Assembly (NCBI GenBank): GCA_050011775.1
Contig: JBEKIL010000013.1
Span: 62,001-126,000, forward strand
Reading direction: 5' to 3'
DNA from: CAVZMI01 sp050011775
GTDB lineage: Bacteria > Bacteroidota > Ignavibacteria > UBA10030 > CAVZMI01
Length of the DNA: 64,000 nucleotides
The notes below the pieces were generated by a model, which was not told the DNA's origin, searched no databases, and saw only the letters and a list, made by a program, of their open reading frames with translations. Below, one piece after another: positions 1 to 11,910 of the stretch (within the stretch, counting starts at the first letter, position 1; the number at the start of each line of letters is the position of its first letter). The translations under genes were made by a program, and so were the position numbers.

Positions 1-659
1 ACATTGAAAATGCAGGGTATTTAAAAGATATCGACTGGATTGAATATGTAGTGAAAATGCATTCGGGAATTCCTGAAAAGGTACGTAGAATAGCTGAGAT
101 TGCATTGGAGAGAAACAATCTTAAAATTTTAAAGGTCAGAAAAGCTAAAGAGCTGCTTCCGTATGCAAAGGAAATATTTTATCTATTGAACGATGCCTAT
201 AAGGAACTATACGGCTTTGTTGAATTGTCGGATAGACAGATAGATATGTACGTGAAGCAATATTTCAGCTTTATTCTTCCCGAATATGTACCGGTGGTGC
301 TGGATTCTGATAACAAGGTTATCGCTTTTGGCATTGCCATGCCCTCATTATCCGGGGCGTTTCAAAAATGTAAAGGCCGTCTGTTTCCTTTCGGATTTAT
401 CCATGTCTTGAGAGCATTAAAAAAGAATAAAAATGTCGATCTTTATCTGACTGCGGTACGTCCTGATGCTCAGAATAAAGGTGTCAACGCAATTTTAATG
501 CACGAGATGAACAAGGTATTTGTAAAAAATAAAATTGAAATAGTCGAAACAAATAGAGAACTGGAAGGAAATACAAAAGTCCAGGCTCAATGGAGATTTT
601 TTGATAAGAGGCAACACAAACGAAGAAGATGTTATAAAAAAGATATATTGTTGATTTGA
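1..659 (+). CDS. GNAT-like acyltransferase-type protein, 5' end outside the window
   Basis: The frame is open back to the first base, so the GTG at 51 is probably internal and the N-terminal part of the gene lies outside the window. The visible C-terminal ~219 residues resemble a Bacteroidota-type family of about 380 residues annotated as GNAT-fold hypothetical proteins. The motif KRQHKRRRCY near the C-terminus (about 20 residues before the stop), preceded by ETNRELEGNTKVQAQW, is characteristic. The centre (YLTAVRPDAQNKGVNAILMHE) matches an acetyl-CoA-binding GNAT motif. The substrate is unknown. The next gene is convergent, 85 bp downstream. Confidence 0.7.
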   Translation, partial: IENAGYLKDIDWIEYVVKMHSGIPEKVRRIAEIALERNNLKILKVRKAKELLPYAKEIFYLLNDAYKELYGFVELSDRQIDMYVKQYFSFILPEYVPVVLDSDNKVIAFGIAMPSLSGAFQKCKGRLFPFGFIHVLRALKKNKNVDLYLTAVRPDAQNKGVNAILMHEMNKVFVKNKIEIVETNRELEGNTKVQAQWRFFDKRQHKRRRCYKKDILLI

Positions 660-692
660 TGAACCCTATGCTGCATAACGGAGACGGATAAA

Positions 693-717
693 GGAGACGT
701 CCCAGTGGGAGGTCTCC
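693..717. terminator. Hairpin between convergent genes
   Basis: Arms 693-703 (ggagacgtccc) and 707-717 (gggaggtctcc) pair over 11 bp with one mismatch around a 3-nt loop. The hairpin sits between the 3' ends of the convergent genes at 659 and 745. No good T-tract follows on either strand, so termination is inferred from position and stem strength only. Confidence 0.4.
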
Positions 718-744
718 ACGGTCCTCAACCTTGATAGCATAATT

Positions 745-1593
745 TCATGCCGATTGACGGACGATAATTTCAGGATTAAATGTGACCTTCTGCGGCTTCT
801 GGAGAATTTCGGCTTTTTGAAGCACGGCCATCTTATAAGCGGTGTCTGCCATCTCTTTCAAAGGCTGCCTGATGGTAGTAAGCTTGGGTGTCGAAACCTG
901 CGCTATGAAAAGATCGTCGAATCCCATAACTGCGACATCCTCGGGTATTCGCGTTCCCCGTTCTCTGGCTGCAGAGAGTAAACCTGATGCAGTGTTGTCA
1001 CCGGCCGCGCAAAAGATTGCATCCACGCCTATGTCCAACAACTTCGGCATTACCTCTACGCCGTCCTCGCGAGAGTAGTTGATCACCTCGATTTTGCAAC
1101 CTGGGGGCACGGAGAGCCCTGCGGCGCTTAGTGCCTGCAGAAATCCCTTAAGCCTTTGCTCTGCGTTGTAGCCCCCTTTTATCTGAGTCCTGCCGGAGAC
1201 TATGGCGATCCTCTTTCTGCCTTTCGCAATGAAGTACTCCCCTGCGAGGCGTCCGCCCGTGAAGTTGTCTACGGTAATGGTGGATACACCGACCGCATCT
1301 TCGTCCAGCAGCACGATGGGTACATTCACGGCTGTATAAGCAGCAATTGTATCTGGATCAGGTCGTATATCCATAGCGATCAAGGCGGTGGGATTTGTCT
1401 GAGTCAGGGCTTGCTCTAAGCGTTGTTTCTGCACATCAGTTTCGCCTGTAACAGATCGTATAACAATCTCCTCCGGCTTGAACAGCTTCTTAAAATGTTC
1501 ACACATCGCCGTGTGTATAGCCGACAGGAATGTCGGTGCTACAATAAGAACTTTTATATATCTGTTCGCCATCGAGACACTCGCTTTTATCAT
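745..1593 (-). CDS. LacI-type periplasmic-binding-fold sensor domain without HTH
   Basis: The 282 residues match the effector-binding half of LacI/GalR regulators: PIVLLDEDAVGVSTITVDNFTGG, GRKRIAIVSG, a VDAIFCAAGDNTASGLLSA segment, and a C-terminal VAVMGFDDLFIAQVSTPKLTTIRQP that is a classic LacI signature. The ~50-residue N-terminal helix-turn-helix and hinge helix are missing, and the protein begins directly at strand 1 (KVLIVAPTF). There is no signal peptide, so it is not an obvious ABC solute-binding protein. It starts 15 bp after ychF on the same strand and is probably co-transcribed with it. An in-frame ATG at 1572 is an alternative start. It could be a ligand sensor that works through a partner, or a truncated regulator. 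Confidence 0.72.
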   Translation of the reverse strand: MIKASVSMANRYIKVLIVAPTFLSAIHTAMCEHFKKLFKPEEIVIRSVTGETDVQKQRLEQALTQTNPTALIAMDIRPDPDTIAAYTAVNVPIVLLDEDAVGVSTITVDNFTGGRLAGEYFIAKGRKRIAIVSGRTQIKGGYNAEQRLKGFLQALSAAGLSVPPGCKIEVINYSREDGVEVMPKLLDIGVDAIFCAAGDNTASGLLSAARERGTRIPEDVAVMGFDDLFIAQVSTPKLTTIRQPLKEMADTAYKMAVLQKAEILQKPQKVTFNPEIIVRQSA

Positions 1594-1608
1594 ATTGAGA
1601 TTAACATC

Positions 1609-2694
1609 TCAGCTATGCCGTATCGAAATAATATCTCCATCTTTTACGATATATTCTTTCCCTTCGAGCCGCCACTGGCCCGACTCCTTTGTCCTTGTGA
1701 ATGAACCTTCTGCCTCTATGAAGTGGTCGTAATGCACCACCTCGGCACGGATGAACCTGTTGAAGAAATCGGAATGGATGATACCGGCAGCATCCTGGGC
1801 GGTCATCCCTTTTCTGATGGTCCATGCTCTGCACTCGTCATCGCCGACTGTCAGGAAAGATTGAAGTCCGAGCAGTGCATACGCCTCGCGGATTAATGTG
1901 GCAAGCGCTGATTCCGTGATACCGTATTCATCCATAAAGATTTTTACTTCTTCCTCGGGTAGCTCCGACATTTCCATCTCGATCTTGCCGAAGAACGATA
2001 CTATTTTTGTGTATTTTCCTTCTTTCTTTGCAGCGATATGCCTGATAAAGGCTTCCAGTTCACTCAGCTGAGATTCGTCGAGGTTTAGTGCGATGAGCAT
2101 CGGTTTTATAGAGAGAAGCTGGTATGGTTTCAACAGGTACATTTCTTCTTTGGCCAAACCGGCCTTTCGCAGCGGTTTTTCGCCTTCAAGAATCTTTTTG
2201 CATTTTTCGAGCACAGGCAATTCACGCCTCCCAAGCTCATCCTGCATTTTGAGGAGCCGTTTTTTAATACTTTCGATACGAGTCTCGATGAGTGCGAGGT
2301 CTGAGAGGATGAACTCTGTCTCAAATGTAGTGATGTCCCGCATGGCGTCGATCGACCCGTCAGGATGAGGAACGGTTTCATTCATAAACAAACGAACGAC
2401 CTGAACGAGCGCGTCATTGGTCTTGACATTTGATAAAAAACTCGTTGTGAACTGTGTCGAGCCCGACTCGCCCTTTTTCAGACCCACAACATCGATAAAT
2501 TCGATGGTTGCATACGCGGTATTTTTTGGTGAAAAGATTCTGGAACATTTATCCAGCCGTGGATCAGGCACCTTAACGACAGCGTGATGTGCTTCTGCCC
2601 TCGAAAGAGCAGAAGGATCAAGATGCGTCTTTGTTATTGTTTGGAAAAGTGTCGATTTACCTGAAAATGGCAAACCGACAATGCCTATTTGCAT
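1609..2694 (-). CDS. ychF: Redox-regulated ATPase YchF/OLA1
   Basis: The full-length 361-residue Obg-family ATPase has a G1 loop GLPFSGKS at residues 7-14, a G3-region FIDVVGL, and an NLDE motif in place of the GTPase NKxD; this change underlies ATP preference in YchF. The C-terminal ~85 residues form the TGS domain (FLTVGDDECRAWTIRKG ... VVHYDHFIEAEGSF). The usual NVGKS of the P-loop is FSGKS here. Family members bind ribosomes and act in stress responses. The gene is followed closely on the same strand by the LacI-like sensor. Confidence 0.95.
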   Translation of the reverse strand: MQIGIVGLPFSGKSTLFQTITKTHLDPSALSRAEAHHAVVKVPDPRLDKCSRIFSPKNTAYATIEFIDVVGLKKGESGSTQFTTSFLSNVKTNDALVQVVRLFMNETVPHPDGSIDAMRDITTFETEFILSDLALIETRIESIKKRLLKMQDELGRRELPVLEKCKKILEGEKPLRKAGLAKEEMYLLKPYQLLSIKPMLIALNLDESQLSELEAFIRHIAAKKEGKYTKIVSFFGKIEMEMSELPEEEVKIFMDEYGITESALATLIREAYALLGLQSFLTVGDDECRAWTIRKGMTAQDAAGIIHSDFFNRFIRAEVVHYDHFIEAEGSFTRTKESGQWRLEGKEYIVKDGDIISIRHS

Positions 2695-3054
2695 ATTAAG
2701 CTTTCGTTGTATTGAAAAAAATGTCTTTAAATATACGGAAATTAATTTTCAAAAAATAAGGATTTTTATACTTCTCATTTTCTGTAGGTAATAATAGCTA
2801 AAAGGTTTAAAATCATTAAAAGCGTGACACGCAGAAATGTAGACTATTTTCGTGGATGTATCACTTCGGGATATCTCCACGATGAAGATAGAGGCGAAGG
2901 GTGGAATAATTTGGTGAAGTTGTGGATGATGAGATGACTGTTGTGGTGCTGAGGGGAGGTTTTTTTGACTGGGAAAACACAGCAGGGGAGACCTCTCTTC
3001 AATCTCACCATAATCTCTTCCACGTTATTTCACCATCATCTCCCTACCAATGAA
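2695..3054. other. Non-coding gap between carB and ychF
   Basis: No gene was found. The half nearest ychF is AT-rich and could hold its promoter, but no convincing -35/-10 pair was picked out. From about 2900 to 3050 the two strands carry opposed purine-rich GGTGA/GATGA-type stretches that form a loose imperfect inverted repeat around 2953-2995 (gaggt ... acctc). No convincing terminator was seen. Confidence 0.4.
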
Positions 3055-6255
<3,201 letters not shown>

Positions 6256-6500
6256 TTAGGTTCCTTATGTTTTACCATTGATAAAAAAACCACAAAGGGC
6301 TCAGAGTTGAAATGGCGATATGAGTATTATTTCATAATAAGTAAAAATGCTTTTTATCGCAAGATAATTCTTTCCTTAAAATGGATTCTAAAAAAAATCT
6401 TTAGTAACTTATTCTTCGTTGTAAGTACTCAAGGAGTTCTATAAACTCATAAATCAAAAATCATACATCATCAATCCCAATAGCGATTTAAAAAACATAT

Positions 6501-7799
6501 ATGATCTGGAATGAATTCATAGAATGCATGGAGCGGGAGCGACTTGTAAAACTCCAGAACAAGCGCCTGTCTGCGATGATCGAACGGGTGTACTACAATG
6601 TTCCTTTTTATAGACGGCGCTTTCAAGAAATGGGGATCGAACCGGGTGACATTAAAAATGTAGATCAACTGAAACAGCTGCCTTTCACAACGAAACAGGA
6701 CCTGCGTGATAACTATCCCTTTGGTCTTTTTGCCGTTCCGATATCGGAAGTCGTTCGCGTTCATGCTTCTAGCGGTACAACCGGTAAACCGACTGTCGTC
6801 GGGTATACCCGGAAGGATATCGACATCTGGTCGGAGGTGATGGCACGGACCCTGACCGCAGCTAAGGCAGGAAAGAACGATGTGGTGCATATAGCATATG
6901 GGTATGGATTGTTTACAGGTGGACTGGGTGTTCATTACGGTGCAGAGAAAATCGGGGCGACTGTTATTCCAATTTCAGGCGGCAATACTCAACGTCAATT
7001 GCAATTGATGGTGGATTTCAGTTCGACAATCCTTGCCTGTACACCTTCCTACGCACTTCATCTTGCAGAAGCATTGTCCGAGGCGGGGATCTCGTCTGAT
7101 GTGCTTAAACTCAAAGCGGGAGTCTTCGGTGCGGAGCCGTGGAGTGAGGAAATGCGGAAGGAAATTGAAGAGAAATTGAGAATAAAAGCGCTCGACATCT
7201 ACGGATTGAGCGAGGTGATTGGACCGGGTGTGGCTGCGGAGTGTATGGAACAGAAAGGATTACATGTTTTTGAGGATCATTTTATCCCCGAAATTGTTGA
7301 TCCGGAGACACTCGAGGTACTGCCCTTCGGCCAGCTTGGCGAATTGGTCTTTACATGCGTTACAAAGGAAGCACTGCCGCTTCTCCGGTACCGCACACGC
7401 GATCTTACGGTTCTGAACGCTGATAAATGTTACTGCGGACGAACCATTGTGAGAATGCAAAAATGCCTCGGACGGTCGGACGATATGCTGATCATCAGGG
7501 GTGTTAATGTATTCCCGTCGCAAATCGAAACCGTACTGCTCGAGATGAGCGAAACAAAGCCGCATTACCTGCTGATTGTCGACAGGGTGAATAACCTCGA
7601 TGTTCTGGAAGTATGGGTAGAAGTCGACGAACAATTTTTCTCAGATGAAATTAAGAAATTGGAAAGTATTAGGAAGAAAATACAACATAATATTCAGTCG
7701 TCTCTGGGAATCAGCGCCAATATAAAACTGGTTGAACCTAAAACCATCGAACGGAGTGAAGGAAAAGCCAAACGGGTTATCGATAAGAGAAAATTATGA
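6501..7799 (+). CDS. paaK: Phenylacetate-CoA ligase
   Basis: This 432-residue member of the adenylate-forming family has the AMP-binding loop SSGTTGKPT at about residues 90-98, followed by TPSYALHLAEAL, the DIYGLSEVIGPG motif and the GRSDDMLIIRGVNVFPSQIE hinge typical of PaaK. It converts arylacetates, ATP and CoA to arylacetyl-CoA, or runs in reverse in anaerobes to make ATP from arylacetyl-CoA. It overlaps the downstream ACT-domain gene by 4 bp (ATGA), a common pairing next to indolepyruvate ferredoxin oxidoreductase. No oxidoreductase or phenylacetyl-CoA epoxidase genes are seen here, so the fermentative arylpyruvate route is the better guess. Confidence 0.93.
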   Translation: MIWNEFIECMERERLVKLQNKRLSAMIERVYYNVPFYRRRFQEMGIEPGDIKNVDQLKQLPFTTKQDLRDNYPFGLFAVPISEVVRVHASSGTTGKPTVVGYTRKDIDIWSEVMARTLTAAKAGKNDVVHIAYGYGLFTGGLGVHYGAEKIGATVIPISGGNTQRQLQLMVDFSSTILACTPSYALHLAEALSEAGISSDVLKLKAGVFGAEPWSEEMRKEIEEKLRIKALDIYGLSEVIGPGVAAECMEQKGLHVFEDHFIPEIVDPETLEVLPFGQLGELVFTCVTKEALPLLRYRTRDLTVLNADKCYCGRTIVRMQKCLGRSDDMLIIRGVNVFPSQIETVLLEMSETKPHYLLIVDRVNNLDVLEVWVEVDEQFFSDEIKKLESIRKKIQHNIQSSLGISANIKLVEPKTIERSEGKAKRVIDKRKL

Positions 7800-8221
7800 T
7801 TATCAAACAACTTTCCATATTCCTTGAAAACAAATCGGGACGGCTGACCGAAGTGACCGAGACGCTGGCCTCGGCCGATATCAATATATCGGCTTTCAGC
7901 CTCGCCGAGACGGCCGAATATGGCGTCCTCAGGCTGATCGTCAACAAACCTGAAGAGGCTGAAAAAGTATTGAAGGAAAAGGGATTTTCCGTTAATCTCA
8001 CGGATGTGATCGGTCTGGTTGTTCCACACCAACCCGGCGGATTGCATAGGGCGCTAAAGATCCTCTCGTCAGAAGGGATCAGTGTGGAATATATGTATGC
8101 ATTTGCTTTGAGTGACCGTGCGACAGTGATTATTCGGACCGATGCGATCCAACACACAATTGCGGTTTTGCAACAGCATAAAATGGAACTGCTCAAAACA
8201 AGCGACATTTATGAAATATGA
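7796..8221 (+). CDS. Tandem ACT-domain protein
   Basis: The 141-residue protein is made of two ACT repeats, residues about 3-68 (IKQLSIFLENKSGRLTEVTETL) and about 71-135 (GLVVPHQPGGLHRALKILSSEG). ACT domains bind amino acids or related small ligands. Its start codon overlaps the paaK stop by 4 bp, so the two are probably translationally coupled. In this neighbourhood it probably senses an aromatic amino acid, but the ligand cannot be read from the sequence. Confidence 0.88.
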   Translation: MIIKQLSIFLENKSGRLTEVTETLASADINISAFSLAETAEYGVLRLIVNKPEEAEKVLKEKGFSVNLTDVIGLVVPHQPGGLHRALKILSSEGISVEYMYAFALSDRATVIIRTDAIQHTIAVLQQHKMELLKTSDIYEI

Positions 8222-8390
8222 TACATACTTGCTCACCTCTGAGTTCTCCAGGGAGAGTCATCTCGTCTTTGTGTCCTCCGTGGTTACATCCATTCGAAAA
8301 GAATAACCCCGGAGGTCACGAAGTACTGAAACGATTGCTTTTAAGGAGGTCACAGAGAAGAATGGTTACATAAATAGAACGGGGCAAAAA
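8222..8390. repeat. Short dispersed 'cacagag/aggaggtc' repeat in the leader of the aminotransferase gene
   Basis: The leader carries modules such as aggaggtcacagagaaga followed by atggtt (8344-8366), plus a complementary tttgtgtcctccgtggttac at about 8268-8287. Related text recurs at about 25199-25285 and 53100-53170, each time in an intergenic leader. Function is unknown; it may be a small dispersed element or a duplicated leader. Confidence 0.5.
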
Positions 8391-9590
8391 ATGGTGCAAT
8401 TTTCTAAAATTGTTTCCTCACTTCGCACCTCGGAGATACGGGATCTTATGAATCTGGCGATTCGCCCCGATATCATCTCTTTTGCAGGCGGAATGCCCGG
8501 GAATGAGCTTTTCCCCGTCGAGGAAATCGATGAGATCTATAATGCCCTGCCTCTGGATATAAAACAAACGGCATTTCAATATGGACCGACACCCGGATAC
8601 CCGCCCCTTCTTAAATCGCTTAACGAGTACCTGAGAAAAAAAGGACTCCCGGTCGATAGCAACCGGTTGATGATCACGACAGGTTCTCTCCAGGCGATAA
8701 ATATTCTCGGAAAAATATTTATCGATCCGGGAGATCCGGTTGTCACCGAGAATCCATGCTTCGTCGGGGCAATTTCAGCATTCAAATCATATCAGGCTGC
8801 TCTTCACGGAATAAATTTAAATGAGGATGGAATTGATGTCGATTCGCTGAAAACGTATCTGCATAATAACAAATCCATTCCACCAAAATTTATCTATCTG
8901 ACCCTGAACTTCCATAATCCAGCCGGTACGCTGTATACTCAACAACGAAAGAAGGAACTCGTGCCGGTGCTTCAGGAACACGACCTGCTCCTTATCGAAG
9001 ACGATGCCTATGGTGAGTTGTATTTCGACGAAGAGGCGAAGATTAGAGTCATTCCGATGAAAGCATTATATGAGAATGATCTGACAATATGCTATACCGG
9101 TTCATTCTCAAAAATTCTCGGTCCCGGTTTCCGCCTGGGATGGATGCTTGTGCCTTCTGGTATTTATCAGAAAGCAGAGCTGTGCAAGCAGTCAATTGAT
9201 GCTTGTTCTCCGAATTTTACTCAGGTCCTCGCCAATGAATTTTTAAGCAGCGGGAAAATTTACACGTACGTCGAAAGAATGCGAGGGACTTACAAGCGGC
9301 GTAAAGAAACCATGGTATCTGCCATCCGTAAATACTTCCCTGACGAAATAACGTGGGTCGAGCCCCGCGGAGGTTTTTATGTCTGGTTGAAATTGCCGCC
9401 GCAAATTGATAACATGTCAGTCCTTAAAGCGAGTATTGAAAAAGGAGCTGTGTTTGTCGTCGGTAAGACGTTCGATCCGGAAGGAAAGGATAACAGTCAT
9501 ATTCGGCTGGCTTATTCGCATACCCCTGAGGCAAAAATCGAGAGGGGAATAGAGATAATCGGAGAAGCGCTGAAGGGGGCATTGAAATGA
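8391..9590 (+). CDS. PLP-dependent class I aminotransferase (2-aminoadipate/aromatic type)
   Basis: This 399-residue fold-type I aminotransferase opens with ISFAGGMPGNELFP, typical of the LysN/KAT-II-like branch. It has YGPTPGYPPLLKSL, the Asn-Pro turn LTLNFHNPAGT and the Asp-Tyr pair IEDDAYGELYFD. The Schiff-base lysine is K241 in GSFSKILGPGFRLGW, and RLAYS near the end binds the carboxylate. Likely substrates are aromatic amino acids or 2-aminoadipate with 2-oxoglutarate. Its place after the arylacetate-CoA ligase suggests it feeds arylpyruvates into that pathway. The stop overlaps the next start (ATGA). Confidence 0.88.
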   Translation: MVQFSKIVSSLRTSEIRDLMNLAIRPDIISFAGGMPGNELFPVEEIDEIYNALPLDIKQTAFQYGPTPGYPPLLKSLNEYLRKKGLPVDSNRLMITTGSLQAINILGKIFIDPGDPVVTENPCFVGAISAFKSYQAALHGINLNEDGIDVDSLKTYLHNNKSIPPKFIYLTLNFHNPAGTLYTQQRKKELVPVLQEHDLLLIEDDAYGELYFDEEAKIRVIPMKALYENDLTICYTGSFSKILGPGFRLGWMLVPSGIYQKAELCKQSIDACSPNFTQVLANEFLSSGKIYTYVERMRGTYKRRKETMVSAIRKYFPDEITWVEPRGGFYVWLKLPPQIDNMSVLKASIEKGAVFVVGKTFDPEGKDNSHIRLAYSHTPEAKIERGIEIIGEALKGALK

Positions 9591-10324
9591 TCTCTAGAGT
9601 TTTCGATGTTATAACCCTCTCTGTAGTCCTCTGCACAACCGTCGCGTCACAGGTAATCGAAATCTCACCACAGATAGATACGCTTTTTATTCGTCACGGA
9701 TGCACGCCATTAGAAATTGACGCTTCTCTCATAGAGGGTTCCAATTATTTTGATACAGTGCGGGTAGCCGCCGGGTGGAACACACATTTTTGGTCACAAA
9801 AGAACGGATATTTTTATACGATAGACTTTATTATAAAAGATAGTCTTGATCAGTATACAATTGAATTATGGTTTGAACCTCAATATAATTCCTTGGATAG
9901 TGCTACCAGAGTGCCCTTTGATTCTTCTTTTACGATTGAGTGTGGAAAATGTAATCTAACTCTTCGATTATTGAAAGGCACAAATGAGATATATATTCGA
10001 TCACAATTCTGTGTGTCCGAGGGAGGTCTTGGAATTCCATATACGAACATGAATATGAAAGATAAGTTTCAACTATATTCAAATTATCCTAATCCATTTA
10101 ATCCAACAACGACAATAAAATTTTCAATACCCAAAACCGGTTATACAACCCTCAAAATATTTAACATTACCGGCAGGGAGGTGGTGGCCCTTGTTTCAGA
10201 GAAGCTTAATCCGGGTACATACACGACCAAATGGGATGCATCGAACTTATCGAGCGGAATATACTTTTATCGTTTACAGTCCGGCACGTTCATTCAAACG
10301 AAGAAGTTAGTTTTGATGAAGTAA
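9587..10324 (+). CDS. Secreted protein with type IX C-terminal sorting domain
   Basis: The 245-residue protein has a hydrophobic N-terminal signal (about residues 4-21, ending VASQ). Its C-terminal ~85 residues are a T9SS type A sorting domain: NYPNPFNPTTTIKFSIP, VTLKIF-like YTTLKIFNITGREV, NPGTYTTKWDASNLSSGIYFYRL (split here by motif) and a final KKLVLMK. The middle ~130 residues are beta-rich and unrecognised. It should be exported by Sec, then moved across the outer membrane by T9SS. Coupling to a cytoplasmic aminotransferase gene by a 4-bp overlap is odd and may be incidental. Confidence 0.85.
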   Translation: MISRVFDVITLSVVLCTTVASQVIEISPQIDTLFIRHGCTPLEIDASLIEGSNYFDTVRVAAGWNTHFWSQKNGYFYTIDFIIKDSLDQYTIELWFEPQYNSLDSATRVPFDSSFTIECGKCNLTLRLLKGTNEIYIRSQFCVSEGGLGIPYTNMNMKDKFQLYSNYPNPFNPTTTIKFSIPKTGYTTLKIFNITGREVVALVSEKLNPGTYTTKWDASNLSSGIYFYRLQSGTFIQTKKLVLMK

Positions 10325-10401
10325 ACGGCAATGAAGGAGGCTTGTCCGTTTTCTGATAAAGGCGATATTCTGATAATAAGTAGTAGGAAAGCAGTTATAA
10401 A

Positions 10402-10434
10402 AAAGCCGGCCATATCGACCGGCTTTCTTTTTCT
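10402..10434. terminator. Bidirectional rho-independent terminator
   Basis: A perfect 8-bp stem aaagccgg (10402-10409) / ccggcttt (10419-10426) with a 9-nt loop is followed by a T-rich run on the plus strand and preceded by an A run that serves the minus strand. It lies between the convergent T9SS and DUF3078 genes. Confidence 0.85.
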
Positions 10435-10455
10435 CATATTTTTCTCTCGCATGCA

Positions 10456-11313
10456 TTAGAACAACCTATAACTCACGCCCAGGCCGAGGGTCTGCTTCGC
10501 CTGTGTTCTGGGTGTAATTTGTCTCTCGTTAATCAGCTGAAGGTTGAGGACTACGGTAATATATTTCCCGACTTTTGCCATAATACTGGAGTTGGTACGG
10601 ACGATCACCTCGTCCAGATTTTTGAACGCACTGAAAAGCTCGAGCTGAGTGGTAAACAGAACATTATCGTCGATGAGAAACTCGACGTTCGTTGCCGATT
10701 CCAGTCCTCCCCTCACACTGGTTTTCTCGATTGTTGTTGTCTTCGGATCATCTGCATATCGGGTGAACTTACTCGTCAGCACTTCGCGAAGTGCAAGACC
10801 CAAACGTGTTTTCACCTCTTTGGCCGGTTGATATTCGACACCGGTACTTTGCACGAGCTCCGCCGGATCAAAGAAAGCCGAAACCTGTGTACGAACATTG
10901 TTGGCGTCATACGAATATCCCGGTGCAAACTGTGTTTTTAAGGTCGCGGCAACGAACGGTTGTATGCAGCCTACGGTTTTGTATATCAGGATGGTCTCGA
11001 GATCGATTTTATCGTCGGTCTTCTTTGTCCCTTGATCTCCAAGGCGGACCTGCCCGAAAGCGAACCGATACCCATTGGACCACTGCAGGGTTTCCATTTC
11101 ATTGACCGATTTTCCATCTGCAGAAGCACCCCACGAAAGTGAATTGGTTCCTCCCTGGACCCAGTCGGTAAAAGCAACCTGGTTGATTGTCAGCGCGGTC
11201 ATCAGAGTGTGCTTCCAGCCGTATTCGGGAGCAGGAGGAGGTGTCGACTGTGTTTGTGCATCAACATGAACAGTAAGGAAAAGAAAACAAAAAAAAGGAA
11301 AGATATTCTTCAT
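10456..11313 (-). CDS. DUF3078 outer-membrane beta-barrel protein
   Basis: The 285-residue protein has a signal peptide (MKNIFPFFCFLFLTVHVDAQ). The mature part matches DUF3078: GWKHTLMTALTINQVAFTDW, WVQGGTNSLSWGASADGK and repeated amphipathic strands ending in a C-terminal aromatic residue (YRLF), as in outer-membrane barrels. The family is common in Bacteroidota and Ignavibacteria and has no established function. It is followed 17 bp upstream on the same strand by mscL. Confidence 0.82.
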   Translation of the reverse strand: MKNIFPFFCFLFLTVHVDAQTQSTPPPAPEYGWKHTLMTALTINQVAFTDWVQGGTNSLSWGASADGKSVNEMETLQWSNGYRFAFGQVRLGDQGTKKTDDKIDLETILIYKTVGCIQPFVAATLKTQFAPGYSYDANNVRTQVSAFFDPAELVQSTGVEYQPAKEVKTRLGLALREVLTSKFTRYADDPKTTTIEKTSVRGGLESATNVEFLIDDNVLFTTQLELFSAFKNLDEVIVRTNSSIMAKVGKYITVVLNLQLINERQITPRTQAKQTLGLGVSYRLF

Positions 11314-11330
11314 TTTAATCTCCAGTCAAA

Positions 11331-11630
11331 TTATTTTTTAGCAACCTTAGCTTCTCTCAGAATCCATTTTGCCATCAAGAAGACAACTATTGCGACAATA
11401 GTAAAATCGACAAATGCCCCGAGAATCGGACCCGGGAGGAAATGAAACGGACCGACGTCAAGTGTTGCCGTCCGCCAAGTGCCGCCGGGGATAAAGAACA
11501 GTACCAGAGGCATAAGTAAACCATCGACGAGTGATGAAACAAGTGCATTCAATTTACCTCCTATAATGACTGCAATCGCGAGGCCGATAATCCCATACTG
11601 CTTGATAAATTCAATAAATTCTTTGTGCAT
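11331..11630 (-). CDS. mscL: Large-conductance mechanosensitive channel
   Basis: The 99-residue MscL-family protein has a short N-terminal helix (MHKEFIEFIKQYGIIGLAIAV), TM1 with GGKLNALVSSLVDGLLMPL, a periplasmic loop and TM2 (FVDFTIVAIVVFLMAKWIL). It opens on membrane tension to release solutes during hypo-osmotic shock. It is shorter than E. coli MscL (136 residues), with a short loop and almost no cytoplasmic helix. It precedes the DUF3078 gene on the same strand with 17 bp between them. Confidence 0.9.
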   Translation of the reverse strand: MHKEFIEFIKQYGIIGLAIAVIIGGKLNALVSSLVDGLLMPLVLFFIPGGTWRTATLDVGPFHFLPGPILGAFVDFTIVAIVVFLMAKWILREAKVAKK

Positions 11631-11910
11631 AGAAATTCACTCCTTTCAGAAGGATGAGATGTGGTGATTGTGTTTTATTGTGGTATAAAAGTTTGGATAC
11701 GGAACGAATCGCGTTATACCCTGCATTCCAGACTTTTTCTCTCTTCGCGATAGGATCGGACTAAAATGGAAAGATGAATTTGCTGAATCAGTAATTCAAT
11801 ATGTAAGAATTAGATTCAGATACCAGCAATGGTAAAAAAACATATCAATATAGTATAGGATGGATTCAGAATCAAGAATTGCTTTTGAGATCAATGAATG
11901 GTAGTTTCCT

